DNA of 64,000 nucleotides. It comes from Chondrilla cf. caribensis. Lineage: Eukaryota; Porifera; Demospongiae; Chondrillida; Chondrillidae. Shown here one piece after another: positions 36,411 through 49,600 of this stretch. A program made the position numbers and the translations under genes. The notes below the pieces were generated by a model that saw only the letters and a list, made by a program, of their open reading frames with translations, was not told the origin of the DNA and made no database searches. Positions within the stretch are counted from its first letter, which is position 1, and each line of letters starts with the position of its first letter. The stretch covers positions 4,142,352 to 4,206,351 of the forward strand of contig OZ026550.1 in assembly GCA_964020155.1 (NCBI GenBank), in the 5' to 3' direction.

Positions 36411-38197
36411 GGATCATGCAGGAAGAACGACCCCCCAGCGTCGTTGTATTCTACAACAAGGTTAGGGTTAGAGTTGGGGGTACAGTTAGTTGGTATAGGA
36501 AGAATGACCCCCCAGCAACTTTGTATTCTACAACAAGGTTAGGGTTAGAGTTGGGGGTACAGTTAGTTGGTAGGAAGAATGACCCCGCAGCAACTTTGTA
36601 TTCTACGACTAGGTTAGGGTTAGGGTTTTGGTTAATTTGAAAATATTATATTCTTGTGAATTATGTGAAAGATCCTTAATATGCACTGATATAATTCACA
36701 AGCTATTCCTAATCCCAACCCTAACTAGTCTGGCGTAGTCGACCCTTGATCTGCCATTTTATTTTGTTGGGGCAGAGAAAGGGTCTGGGAACATTGCTAT
36801 TTAATAGTGGTAGCAAAGGGGCGGGGTCGAATGCAGTATAGATTATTAGTATAATGGCCATCGCAGCACAAGGGGTGGTCACCTCGTATGTTTATGTATT
36901 ACCGTCCGCGACCGGGGTCAAGATGTGTCAAGAGGTCAAGGCCCTTCAGATGCTGTGGTCAAGGGGTCAAAGGCCTTTACAATGGATGGATGTTCAAATG
37001 GTCAAGTCCCTTCTAAAGTGTTAAATTCTTTGACCATTACCTGGAATTATAGACAATCTATACTACAGTTACCAGGTTACATATCATAGATTGTCTCTGA
37101 TGGAACAAAAGGAATCTTCATGATTGTTTAGATCATTAATTAGGGGATACCCATTTCAATCCACATTGGACAAAATCATCCTGCTCCAGTTCCTAAATCA
37201 TACCTTGCACAATATGGCACATAAGATGTGCAAAATAGATTTACTGTCAATACTGTACCCACAATGACATCATAATTTAGGTGATGGGCACCTCAATCAC
37301 CTTTTGGCGCCTTTTAGTCTAGCAACAAGGTGTCTAGTACAGTGCACTGTGAACAAAAGCTTTAATGGACAAGCCTTGTCGATTTTAATGGTGCCACAAT
37401 ACAAGCTACCTCCTTGCAAAGGTGCCCTAGTTTCCTCCCAGTGATTAGTAACTGCACACAATTAATGTCGTAGACGTTGTAGGGCTCCAACTGAAGATTA
37501 ATGTGATTTATGTATTAGCAAAACGTCATGAGAGGGAGAACGTGAAGACACCATTGTGATCTACAATGATGTCATGGTCAAGTTAAAAATTTGGAGTGGG
37601 TCAAACGGTCAGCATGGTCAAATGGTCAAGGCTAAATTTTGATAGTCAAAAATCTTGACCCGTAGTCGTGGACGGTAATACACAAATACACGAGGTGACC
37701 ACCCCTTGCAGCAGTCATGAAATTACATTCCTCTAGCAAGCTCAAAACACACTGATCAAGACTCATCACTGAAAAAGCTACCGTAGGAAGCGTCTATCGC
37801 GATACTGGGAGGAGACAAGTTTTGCTAGACTTCCGTCAGGCTTCAGTGAAAAACCATAATAATGGCTCTTCTGTCGTTCGCCTTTGATCATATTTACGGG
37901 ATAGAAAGAGCCACGCGTACAGCGTGTGCGTTCGATCACCTCTATCTGCTTTGATGGCTGATCAGAAGAGAAGATTTAAATAAGGGCCTTAAATTGCTGA
38001 GACCCGGGGATAAACTAATCCCACAGCGATCGCTAAAGTGCGCGCTGGTCAACCCTAACATAAAACCGCTTTGGAGTAAGAAACTTCACGCTGGGGGTCG
38101 TTCTTGCTCTGATATAATTTACAAACTAACCCTAACCCTAACCTTCTGGTAGAATACAACGGCGCGCTGGGGAGTCGTTCTTCCTATACATGATCCG
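36411..38197. mobile_element. 1.79-kb inverted-repeat element with 7-bp target duplication
   Basis: Flanked by gcaatgg at 36404-36410 and 38198-38204. Unit 1 carries the empty site once (~14986). Ends ggatcatgcaggaagaacga and its mirror tcgttcttcctatacatgatcc; the mirror continues over about 65 bp (ttgtattctac..ggttagggttag). The left end holds three ~75-bp subterminal repeats. It carries no transposase and contains a nested element. Confidence 0.85.
36869..37708. mobile_element. 840-bp inverted-repeat element nested in the 1.79-kb element
   Basis: Ends caaggggtggtcacctcgta and its mirror acgaggtgaccaccccttg; the mirror continues through 'tgtattaccgtcc'. Direct repeat cagca lies on both sides. 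The interior has many ggtca-type words and no coding frame. Confidence 0.8.
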
Positions 38198-39654
38198 GCA
38201 ATGGTTAAGAGATCCGATCCGAGAGTTAATTACCATAGTAGGCACGTAATTAATTTTGATGCATGCGTCGTTTAAATATTATCTTTAATACACAGGATTA
38301 GAACAAGACTCTAGACGTACCTTTGTAGTAGACACACAGCAAATGTTCTCCAAAAGGTATAATCGTTGTCAAACGTACGCCGGAATAGGATTTAGGATCT
38401 TTGCTTAGGGTTAACGGGTTCTTGCTAAAACCACAACTCGGCTGGGATGGAAGGGTAGAAACGGATGGGAGGGAGCGACGAATATTGAGTGATATGGGAT
38501 GGAGCGCGTGACCTGCTGGGACTGATGTCACGCCACTGGGATTAAACAAAATCATAGACTCTCTGAACTAACGTTACTATGGTTACATTAGTTTAGAGTG
38601 TCTATGACAAAATCGTTGATCACCACCTGCATTCACTGTAGGTTGCATTTGTAATTGTGCAGAGTTTGTACGAGATTCAACTTTATCTTACTGTAATATT
38701 GAAACAGGTTTATAACCCTGGATACATATTATTCTTAATATTCTTAATCCGTAGTTATTTGATCTTGTTCATGTCACACCCAAGTTCAATAAGTCTTGCA
38801 CAAATATCCATTGTTACCCACACAAGCTGCCCGATAAAGCTGTACACTTAAGGGTGTACATTTTGTTGATGTCACATCCAATTAAGTTCAGCAAGTTTAT
38901 ATAAAATTTAATTATCAACAATATTCCTATGTCCTTCACCAGCTACGATACTATGAACTGGTTGTCCCATTTTGTTGGTTTTTGTTCACATCACATCTAA
39001 GTTCAATGGGTGCATATAGCAACAACACCCACATGACCCTGTATAGCTGCATGATGTAGTGGTGCCAATCCATCACTATTTGTCTTGTTCATGTCACATC
39101 CAACTTCAATGCGCTTATTGACAACACCCATAAGATTCTCATGAGCAGTAATGTGAAGTGCGGCCATTCATCCTGCACCTTCAACCTTATCCATGTCACA
39201 TACCAGTTTGACTAATTTGACAGTACCTACGTTCATAACCTACATCAGGTGCAAAATATAGTGCTGTGAGCCTGTCAGTGTTAGTTTAACATTCAAGTTC
39301 AATGCATTTAGTAACAGCATGTACGTGACCCATGTTGTGTACACTAACAAAAGACACTATTGCACTCCATGTGGCTAAGTAGGAGTGGGTCAGAGGACGA
39401 TAAACTGGGAATTGATTTTAACCTGCTTGTGACAGGAGATGTGGTATCAATGATGTGCTTGTAGGTAATTAGTATTATATTAAATATCTATAATATGTGA
39501 GTGCATGTTAGTGGGTGCGTAAGTATATGTCAATGAGTGTGTAAATACATGTTGGTGGGTGTGTCTGTGCATGTTAGTGAGTGTGTCAATACATGTTATT
39601 GGGTGTGTAAGCACGTGATGGTGGGTGTGTCAGTGCATGTTAGTCTAAGTGTCA

Positions 39655-39776
<122 letters not shown>

Positions 39777-39838
39777 GAAGAAGTGCTGTATGGGTACGGT
39801 GTTGGTGTACGTGGACATATTCATGTGTCTGTGTCTCC

Positions 39839-40196
39839 TAGGGCTGGGAATTGGTTGTAATTTTCCAATCAATTATCAGTACATATTAACCGATTGATTA
39901 ATCAATTAATCATTGGAAGTAATTAAGTGGACGTAACCAGAAACCACTCCCACTTTATTGGACTGAGTAGTCATCCAATAGATGTGAAGTGAAGTCCATA
40001 GAGCTTTTTTCGCATTTCAGGTACATAATTGAACCCATGGAGTGAAGGTTCTGGGTAAGAAGGTGGGGTGGCTTCCTGTTCTACTCCCTTAATTGCTTCC
40101 TGTGATTAATCGATTAGCTTGCACTATCGACGATAATCAGATTTGAAATGAAAATCGATTGACTAATAGATTAACAAATTAATCGTCCCAGCACTA
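39839..40196. mobile_element. 358-bp hAT-like MITE
   Basis: Ends tagggctggga and tcccagcacta, flanked by gtgtctcc / gtgtctac (8 bp, one mismatch). The related segments at ~32403 and ~44850 show the site without insertion. A family member is at 62502-62850 in the opposite orientation. 8-bp duplications and TAGNGCTGG ends fit hAT. Confidence 0.85.
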
Positions 40197-40378
40197 GTGT
40201 CTACACATGTCCATAGTAACTGTACTTACTATGCACCATCAAGATATACACCGCTGTGAAACAAGATTAGCTCTTCTCGGTTTAATGTAACACACTTTGA
40301 TTTTGTATCAATGCTAATAATTATTAGTGCAGTATTAATATGATAGGAATATGGCATCTCCACTTGCATATATATATA

Positions 40379-40578
40379 TAGTGGAACCTCTATTAAAGGA
40401 CTCTCCCAATAAAGGACACCATAGAAATTACCTCCCTACAAAGGACACTTTCTTAGGCCCCAAAAATGAGCTTTCCTATAGTGTTAATACATTTTTCACC
40501 TCTGAAGAGTGGACAACCTCTCTACAGTGGACAAATTAGCTGGTCCCAATGTGTCCTTTGTAGAGAGGTTCCACTGTA
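40379..40578. mobile_element. 200-bp TA-flanked MITE (agtggaacctct)
   Basis: Left tagtggaacctctattaaag and right ctttgtagagaggttccact are inverted; TA flanks. Same family as 63709-63881. Confidence 0.75.
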
Positions 40579-42161
40579 TAATATGTACATACTCTCATGT
40601 CAGGTTCTAAGAAACTGTGAATATCATTGAACTTTGAGCTCTCCTCCCCTTGTACTCTTGTATACACTTTTACCCCTGTTATAGGACCACCAGCAAGTAG
40701 GTCATATATATGAATATAATTTATTGTCATGTGAGTTTTGTTTGGGGTGTCCTAGTATACACAGTTACTCATGATATTTGCTAGGTCAGCACAATGTAAT
40801 CACTAGTGTAGAGGATTGAAATGGATGGGAGGGAGGGACAAATATCAGGTAATATATATGGGATGGAGCGCGTGACCTGCTGGGACTGACGTCATGCCAC
40901 TGGGATTAAACAAAATCATTAACACTCTGAACTAACGTTACTATGGTTACGTTAGTTTAGAGTGTCTATGACAAAATCGTTGATCATCATCCCATTCAAC
41001 GTAGGTTGCATTTGTGTAGAGTTTGTACGGGATTCAACTTCATCTTAATTATTGTAATATTGAAACAGGTTTATAACGCCGAGTACATATTCTTAATATT
41101 CTTAATCTGTAGTTATTCGGTCTTGTTCATGTCACACCCATGTTCAATAGGTTTGCACAAATATCCATTGTTACCCTCACAAGCTGCCCGGTAAAGCTGT
41201 ACATCTAAGGGTGTACATTTGTTAATGTCACATCCAAGTTCAACAAGTTTATAATTATCAACGATCACATCTAAGTTCAATGGGTGCATATAGCAACAAC
41301 ACCCACATGACCCTGTATAGCTGCATGATGTAGTGGTGCCAATCCATCATTATTTGTCTTGTTCATGTCACATCCAAGTTCAATGCACTTAAGTAGTGAC
41401 AACATCCACAAGATTCTCATGAGCAGTAATGTGAAGTACCGTTCATCCTGCACCTTCAACCTTATCCATGTCACATACCAGTGTGACTAATTTGACAGTA
41501 CCTACGTTCATGACCTACATCAGGTGCAAAATGTAGTGCTGTGAGCCTGTCAGTGTTAGTTTGACGTTCAAGTTCAAATGCGTTTAGTAACAGCATACAC
41601 GTGATCCATGTTGGCTACTTGAAGTAGTCTATCAATCCATGTCCATCAATGGCAATCCCGTCTACATCCAGTTGACATGACATGTGTGTTTGTAAAATTT
41701 ACTGATGTAGTAAAATGTAGTGCGGTATGTCCTTTATAGTTCGTTAAGGGTTGGATATAGGAGAAATAGACAATAATATAGCACGTGCATGTTATTCCAA
41801 TACAGACACGTACACACAGTAATGGTCACACTTTAATGGTGCAATTGATTCAGTAACATAAGCACACATCGTTAGTAATTAATTAGAGCAATGACACTAT
41901 GTGTGTGTACATACATGCATGCAATAATAATAATGACATACAAATGATAATACTGAATGTATGTATTTATGCACGTGTAATGGTAATTTATACATGATAA
42001 TATTATTTAATAACAATATGAACAGTGACTTGTTATTTGGTAATAAAGTCTGCCATAACAACCATCACCAAACAATGATATAATTACCATGGAAACAGTG
42101 TTGACACGGGGGAATTGACACAAAGTAAAACAAAAAATAGTTGAAAATAGTCTTCTCTTCT

Positions 42162-42300
42162 CTACCTTTGTAGTCTCTGTGTCAAGGCTTGTGGAACCTG
42201 TGAAGGAGCAGATTTCAAGATGAAAAGAACCACATCATACATAACATGTGCACACTGGTGGAGTTGTGCACACAAGACACATTCACACAACAGATACACA

Positions 42301-42364
<64 letters not shown>

Positions 42365-42910
42365 CACACACACACGCGCGTGTGCGCGAACAGTACATAC
42401 ATAGGCACATGCGTACGTACCTTTCTTGTTAGAATTCCCTTCTTCTTCACAAATTCCTCTCTTCTCTGCTGTTCGCTGTCTCCTGAAAGTTGAATCAACA
42501 TCAACCTTGTTGAGTTCGATAAGTTTAGTCAATGCACCAATGTGCCCATTTCCAGCTGCAATATGGACTGCGGTCAATCCCTTGTGGTCAGTCTAAGTTC
42601 AATGAGTTTGGCAACAACATCCACGTGACCCTCTGTAGCTGCATGATGTAGTGCAGTCAATCCATTGTTATCGGTCTTGTTCATGTTGCATCCAAGTTCA
42701 ACAAGTTTAACGATGACAACCCTGTTCAGCTGCCGTATGAAGCGCGGTTTGACCGTCGTAGAGATTGTTGACATCACACTGACTACAATGCTCTCAACAT
42801 CTACAACACGACCAGCAAAGGCTGCACGATGTAGAGGCAAATATGGTTCCTGTTCTTGAGAATCGGGTGGGACCTTGTCGTTTTCGCTTCGTGATCCCAC
42901 GCTCGCTGGT
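42162..42910 (-). pseudogene. Broken PHACTR exons fused to ankyrin relic
   Basis: 42180-42195 repeats the terminal PHACTR exon (FHKP-stop) and 42421-42482 the GDSEQ exon (here GDSEQQRREEFVKKKG). The exons encoding the two RPEL motifs and the DYAEVID block are gone. Upstream of 42482 the sequence switches directly to ankyrin (minus strand MTAVHIAAGNGHIGALTKL). A further ankyrin start-like exon at 42900-42780 (LPLHRAAFAGR) is frameshifted. Confidence 0.7.
42301..42376. repeat. (CA)n microsatellite
   Basis: About 35 CA units between the two PHACTR relic exons; shorter counterpart of 28781-28923. Confidence 0.9.
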
Positions 42911-43019
42911 CCAGATATCTATAGGAGAATAGAGTACATTGCTTAATTTGTCTGAATAACAAATAACATAATATGGATGTTCTACGTATTAAACATCCTC
43001 TTACATTATGTACAATGTA

Positions 43020-43346
43020 CTGTAGGGCGTGGCATCCATTTTGGGACCAGGACTTGAATGTACCCCTTTGGCCATCTAATAGAAATGACCAAATACCTGC
43101 ACCTTCCGCTGTACGCAGCAGTGTCCCAAAATACATACCTTCCGTCCCAAAATATATATTTTCGGACACGTCACATTTTCAATCGTAACTTTTGTTAGGA
43201 AGCGTTAATCCAGTTCTCTCTCGGTATACCAGGATATTTTTGTCTGCCCATCGGGTGAGCCAAGAATTGTAACAAACGGCCTCCGTACGGGTGAGTACAG
43301 ATGTCCGATTATTCATGGTGTCCCAAAATGGATGCCACGCCCTACA
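43020..43346. mobile_element. 327-bp MITE with ~26-bp terminal inverted repeats
   Basis: Ends ctgtagggcgtggcatccat and atggatgccacgccctacag are exact mirrors, and the match continues through 'tttgggac'. No coding capacity. Confidence 0.85.
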
Positions 43347-43440
43347 GGACGGCTCAAGTGACATGTACGATGTACTGTACATGACGGTTCAAGTGGCAAC
43401 TTGTATGATGTACTGTACAGGATGGCTTAAGTGACCACAT

Positions 43441-44035
43441 GTACGATAATTGTAGAGTGAACAGACACAACTTATCCCCACCTCCAGTGTTCCAAGCCAA
43501 CCCGGCTTCACTCAACCCGACTATAACACTAGTATCGTATCGGTTGTGGTACACACAATATTGTATGAACTAATCGGACGGGTTTCCTACGACATGATAC
43601 TGTGTGTACATGAGTTCTTCCTATGCTTACCGGTAGTTCTTCGTTCGTGTCTTGCCGACCATTTCCGTCACAAAACCTTTTGGCGGCCATTTTCGTAGTC
43701 AGTTCGACTTCCGGACGGAAGAACAGTAGGGAAAGTCCCTTCATGTGTCACTACTGTTCCATTGGAAAATGGTGGGTCTAAATGAAGATCTCGATCGCAA
43801 TAGGTGTTTGAGTACGGAACAAAGAGATGGACGATCTATGCATGATCCACATTTATGAGTCCAAATACAATGGAGCCTTGTACAGCTGCTATTACCCCTG
43901 ACTAAGTAGGGAGAAACGACCATGATTATTCGTGTCTTGTCTAGGGAAGCGACCGTCAAAGGTAACTTCATTTTGTCATAGTGTAGAGTCTATGATTTTG
44001 TCGAGAAAGAATATAGTTTGAAATGGGGTGGTTCT
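43441..44035 (-). pseudogene. Copy of PHACTR upstream region and possible first exon
   Basis: Near-identical to 31080-31630, including the [20 protein letters not shown] frame (43690-43631). The rest of PHACTR in this unit is broken, so this is probably a dead 5' end. Confidence 0.6.
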
Positions 44036-44066
44036 GAATACGCTATGTGTATGTGTGTTTGTTTTT

Positions 44067-44067
44067 G

Positions 44068-44133
<66 letters not shown>

Positions 44134-44240
44134 GACATGTGTGTGTATGTGTGTGTATTTGTGTTGTGTGCATGTGTGTATGCGTGCATGTGGGTTTGTT
44201 TTTGTGTGACAGTGTGTGTATGTGCATGTGTGTATGCTGT

Positions 44241-44305
<65 letters not shown>

Positions 44306-44362
44306 GTGTGTTATGTTTGTGTGTTAGTGTGCCTGTGTGCGTGTGCGTGTGTGTGTATGTGC

Positions 44363-44419
<57 letters not shown>

Positions 44420-44590
44420 GGCATGTGTGTGTATATGTGTGTGTATTTGTGTTGTGTGCATGTGTGTATGTGTGCATGTGGGTTTGTTTTTGTGTGTGTG
44501 TATGTGCATGTGTGTATGCTGTGTGTATGTGTGTGTTGTGTGTTGTGTTTGTGTGTTAGTGTGCCTGTGTGCGTGTGCGTGTGTATGTGC

Positions 44591-44651
<61 letters not shown>

Positions 44652-44710
44652 GTGTGTTGTGTTTGTGTGTTAGTGTGCCTGTGTGCGTGTGCGTGTGTGT
44701 GTATATGTGC

Positions 44711-44800
<90 letters not shown>
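44067..44800 (+). repeat. Large compound GT microsatellite/minisatellite
   Basis: Four long (GT)n tracts separated by repeated spacers (tgttagtgtgcctgtgtgcg, tatgtgcagg). It is amplified as blocks of about 150-350 bp. Open frames of 100-200 codons here are artefacts. Confidence 0.9.
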
Positions 44801-45096
44801 ATGTGCGTACTATTGTATAGGTGTTGATGTACACATATTCATGTGTCTGTGTTTACACATGTCCCTAGTATCTGCACTTACCACCATCATCATCATCAAG
44901 ATCTACGTCGCTGAAACAAGAATAGCTCTTCTCGGGTTATTGTGACACACTTTGATCATGTGTATCAAAGCTAATAATAATTAGTACAGTATTAATATGA
45001 TAATAAATTGAATATTTTCATGGCTATAGAAGTAGTTTATAATAATTCAATGTTAAAAGGTAATATAACTAATTAATTGAATATAAAAGCGATCAT

Positions 45097-46219
45097 AAGT
45101 ATCCTTCAGTTAAAGAGTACAAGCTTTCAAACTTGAGACAGATTTTCAGTGGAGCCGCTCCGTTGAGTGGTGAAATGGCCAAAGCAGCTAAGGACCGGCT
45201 AGGCCTCACGATTGTTCGTCAAGGTTACGGTTTGACAGAAACGAGTCCGGTGACCCACATTTGTCCAGGTGATGTTGACAAACCCAGTAGCATTGGACCG
45301 CCTGTAATGAATACTGAAGTGGCTGTTGTTGATTCAGAAACGGGTGAGCGTCTTGGAGTGGATGAGGTCGGAGAGGTTGTGATGAGAGGACCGCAAATAA
45401 TGAAAGGCTACCTCAACAGACCTGAAGAAACAGCAGCTTGCTTGAAGGAGGATGGATGGTTCCACTCTGGAGATGTCGGTATGTCATATAGTATATAAAT
45501 GTACATACACATCATACTATGCATGTATAAGCATGTGCTGTGTGTGCATTAGTATTATGATTGTGGTAGTGGACTCCAATACATAGCTCCTGGTTGTATT
45601 CCTGTATAATATAATTTATTATGTTAGTAATCCATACTACGTACTCTATCAACCTTGAAATATTAAATTTTTGTTACCGAAATGATTTCGACAAGGGCAT
45701 GGAAAAGTTTAGGAGAGACCCATCTTCCTAAATTGTATTGCTCTATTATTAAGCATGGTATACATTGTGTGTGGTAATATGCTGGAAATATTTCACATGC
45801 ACACTCACCCATTTAACTACAGTGACACACAGGGGCATGTAAAAACATAGCAACTTGTTTCTTTATATACTTTTAAAGGTTACTATGACAACGATGGTTA
45901 CTTCTACATTGTGGATCGTCTGAAGGAACTGATCATAGTGAAAGGATTCCAAGTAGCTCCCGCTGAACTGGAGGGGGTCCTACTGACACACCCCCAAGTA
46001 GCAGACTGTGCCGTGGTGGGCGTACCTGATGCGAGATCAGGGGAAGTCCCCAAAGCTTTTGTTGTTCGTAAGTCCCCAGATGTATCAGAGAATGACCTGG
46101 ACAGGTTTATGTCCTCCAAAGTGTCAGCCCACAAGCACTTGAAGGGAGGAGTGGTGTTTGTGGACTCTATACCAAAATCTCCTTCTGGAAAGATTCTCAG
46201 AAGGTTGTTAAAGAATTAA
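45097..46219 (+). CDS. Acyl-CoA synthetase (4-coumarate-CoA ligase-like), C-terminal half
   Basis: Continuation of 8736-9716. Exons 45097-45478 and 45879-46219 (canonical donor gtatgtc, acceptor ttttaaag, phase 1). From the AAG at 45097 it reads KYPSVKEYKLSNLRQIFSG, the family segment that follows PPLVLFL. Next come YGLTETSPVTH (adenylate motif), GEVVMRGPQIMKGYLNRPEET, WFHSGDVGYYD, the hinge VDRLKELIIVKGFQVAP and the catalytic-lysine motif PKSPSGKILRR. Ends LLKN, with no peroxisomal SKL, in keeping with the mitochondrial presequence. Joined to the N-terminal half it makes about 567-568 residues, the usual family length. No polypyrimidine tract or good acceptor precedes 45097. Poly(A) signal at 46276. 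Confidence 0.88.
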
Positions 46220-46275
46220 GACAAACGGGATATTCTTAACAAGAACTTCACAAAGAACTCTAGTGTATTGGATAA

Positions 46276-46281
46276 AATAAA
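46276..46281 (+). promoter_or_regulatory. Poly(A) signal AATAAA for acyl-CoA synthetase
   Basis: AATAAA lies 57 bases after the stop codon at 46217-46219 on the same strand. Confidence 0.65.
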
Positions 46282-46689
46282 TGTATATATTTTTGTTGGT
46301 ATAACTCTAGAAAGTCTAAAAGTATTTAAATTATATAGAGATTTCATAGGGAATGTATAATTCATACACTTGAATATGATGATAAATTGATTAATCTATG
46401 CATTGTAGTCTAGTAATTATTATATTATAATTATGAGAATGTACATGTAATTGCACTTACGTATATCATGTTATGTCAGTTTGCCTTTGATAATTATTCA
46501 TATTTATAGGGCATGGACTAAAGTAATAATCATTTTATATACGTATAATACAATCCCATTAATGACCTCTATGGCTTACTTATGCCATCACAGTGCACTT
46601 ATCCAAGTCATGATTAGGCCCTGCTCATTTGAAACCTGCATGTATTAATAATAATATTATTATTATAATACATAATATATAAAATCCAT

Positions 46690-49600
46690 TAATTTTTATT
46701 ATATGTGGCATATTAGCACTGGGGAGAATTTGTGGTCGACATCAAAATGCATCATTTTTAGTATCAGAAGGACCGTACTAGGTCCAGGAGTGTGTCTGTG
46801 CATTCGGATTTGAAATATGATGCATCACGTGCACACAGGAGAGGTCGTGGTGACAAGCCAAAAAATGACATTTTTTTGCTTATCACCACGAGGCTTATAG
46901 CGCACTCAGGACATTCTCAATTCTTACAAAATTGTGAGTTTAGCACGGACACTGGCTAGCCCTTGGTGACCAGCAAAGAATTGTCCAATTGCTCAGGTGA
47001 CCACCACAAGGCATATTACACTTATATACATACAAAAGTATAAACATTTTATTATATGTGGCTTATGGGCACTGGGGAGAATTTTTGGTCGACATCAAAA
47101 TGCATCATTTGTGGTATCAGAAGGACCGTACTAGGTCCAGGAGTGTGTGTGTGCATTTGTATTTGACCTATGATGCATCACGTGCACACAGGGGAGGCCG
47201 TGGTGACAAGCCAAAAAAATGACATTTTTTTGCTTGTCACCACGAGGCTTATAGCGCACTCAGGACAATCTTAATTCTCACGAAATTGTGTTGGTGAGTT
47301 TAGCACGGACACTGGCTAGCCCTTGGTGACCAGCAAAGAATTGTCCAATTGCTGAGGTCATCACCTCAAGGCATATTACACTTATATACATACAAAATTA
47401 TAAACATTTTATTATATGTGGCATATGGGCACTGGGGAGAATGTTTAGGCAACATCAAAATACATCATTTGTGGTATCAGAAGGACCACACTAGGTCCAG
47501 GAGTGTGTCTGTGCATTTGTATTTGACCTATGATGCATCATGTGCACACAGGAGAGGTTGTGGTGACAAGCCAAATAAATGACATTTTTTTGCTTGTCAC
47601 CACGAGGCTTATAGCGCACTCAGGACAATCTTAATTCTTACGCAATTGTGTTGGTGAGTTTAGCACGGACACTGGCTAGCCGTTGGTGACCAGCAAAGAA
47701 TTGTCCAATTGCACAGGTGACCACCACAAGGCATATTACACTTATATACATACAAAAGTATATACATTTTATTATAATATTATGTGGCATATGGGCACTG
47801 GGAAGAACGTTTGGTCGACATCAAAATGCATCTTTTTAGTACCAAAAGGACCGCACTAGGTCAAGGAGTGTGTCTGTGCATTCGGATTTCACCTATGATG
47901 CATCACGTGCACACAGGAGAGGCCGTGGTGACAAGCCAAAAAAATGACATTTTTTGCTTGTCACCACGAGGCTTATAGCACACTCAGGACAATCTTAATT
48001 CTTACGCAATTGTGTTGGTGAGTTTAGCACGGACACTGGCTAGCCCTTGGTGACCAGCAAAGAAATGTCCAATTGCTCAGGTGATCACCACAAGGCATAT
48101 TACACTTATATACATACAAAAGTACAAACATTTTATTATATGTGGCATATGGGCACTGGGGAGAATTTTGGTCGACATCAAAATGCATCTTTTTTGCTAT
48201 CAGAAGGACCGTACTAGGTCAAGGAGTGTGTCTGTGCATTCGGATTTCACCTATGATGCATCACGTGCACACAGGGGAGGCCGTAGTGACAAGCCAAAAA
48301 AATGACATTTTTTGCTTGTCACCACGAGGCTTATAGCGCACTCAGGACAATCTTAATTCTCACGAAATTGTGTTGGTGAGTTTAGCACGGACACTGGCTA
48401 GCCGTTGGTGACCAGCAAAGAATTGTCCAATTGCACAGGTGACCACCACAAGGCATATTACACTTATATACATACAAAAGTATATACATTTTATTATAAT
48501 ATTATGTGGCATATGGGCACTGGGAAGAACGTTTGGTCGACATTAAAATGCATCTTTTTTAGTATCAAAAGGACCGCACTAGGTCAAGGAGTGTGTCTGT
48601 GCATTCGGATTTCACCTATGATGCATCACGTGCACACAGGAGAGGCCGTGGTGACAAGCCAAAAAAATGACATTTTTTGCTTGTCACCACGAGGCTTATA
48701 GCACACTCAGGACAATCTTAATTCTTACGCAATTGTGTTGGTGAGTTTAGCACGGACACTGGCTAGCCCTTGGTGACCAGCAAAGAAATGTCCAATTGCT
48801 CAGGTGATCACCACAAGGCATATTACACTTATATACATACAAAAGTATATACATTTTATTATATGTGGCATATGGGCACTGGGGAGAATTTTGGTCGACA
48901 TCAAAATGCATCATTTGTGGTATCAGAAGGATCGTACTAGGTCAAGGAGTGTGTCTGTGCATTCGGATTTCACCTATGATGCATCACGTGCACACAGGGG
49001 AGGCCGTAGTGACAAGCCAAAAAAATGACATTTTTTGCTTGTCACCACGAGGCTTATAGCGCACTCAGGACAATCTTAATTCTCACGAAATTGTGTTGGT
49101 GAGTTTAGCACGGACACTGGCTATCCCTTGGTGACCAGCAAAGAAATGTCCAATTGCTCAGGTGATCACCACAAGGCATATTACACTTATATACATACAA
49201 AAGTATATACATTTCATTATATGTGGCATATGGGCACTGGGGAGAACTTTTGGTCGACATCAAAATTCATATGTTTTGCTATCAGAAGGACCGCACTAGG
49301 TCAAGGAGTGTGTCTGTGCATTCGGATTTGAACTATGATGCATCACGTGCACACAGGAGAGGTCGTGGTGACAAGCCAAAAAAATGACATTTTTTGCTTG
49401 TCACCACGAGGCTTATAGCGCACTCAGGACAATCTCAATTCTCACGAAATTGTGTTGGTGAGTTTAGCACGGACACTGGCTAGCCCTTGGTGACCAGCAA
49501 AGAAATGTCCAATTGCTCAGGTGATCACCCCAAGGCATATTACACTTATAAACATACAAAAGTATATACATTTTATTATATGTGGCATATGGGCACTGGG

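Noticed and set aside
36460..36630. Telomere-like ggttagggttag repeats
   Set aside because: Only two units at a time, within the subterminal repeats of the 1.79-kb element and mirrored at its other end; not a telomere.
44043..44945. Open frames of 100-200 codons of Cys/Val or His/Thr
   Set aside because: They are translations of (GT)n/(CA)n tracts on both strands and have no other content; the same applies at 28.7-29.1, 30.0-30.5, 39.6 and 60.2 kb.
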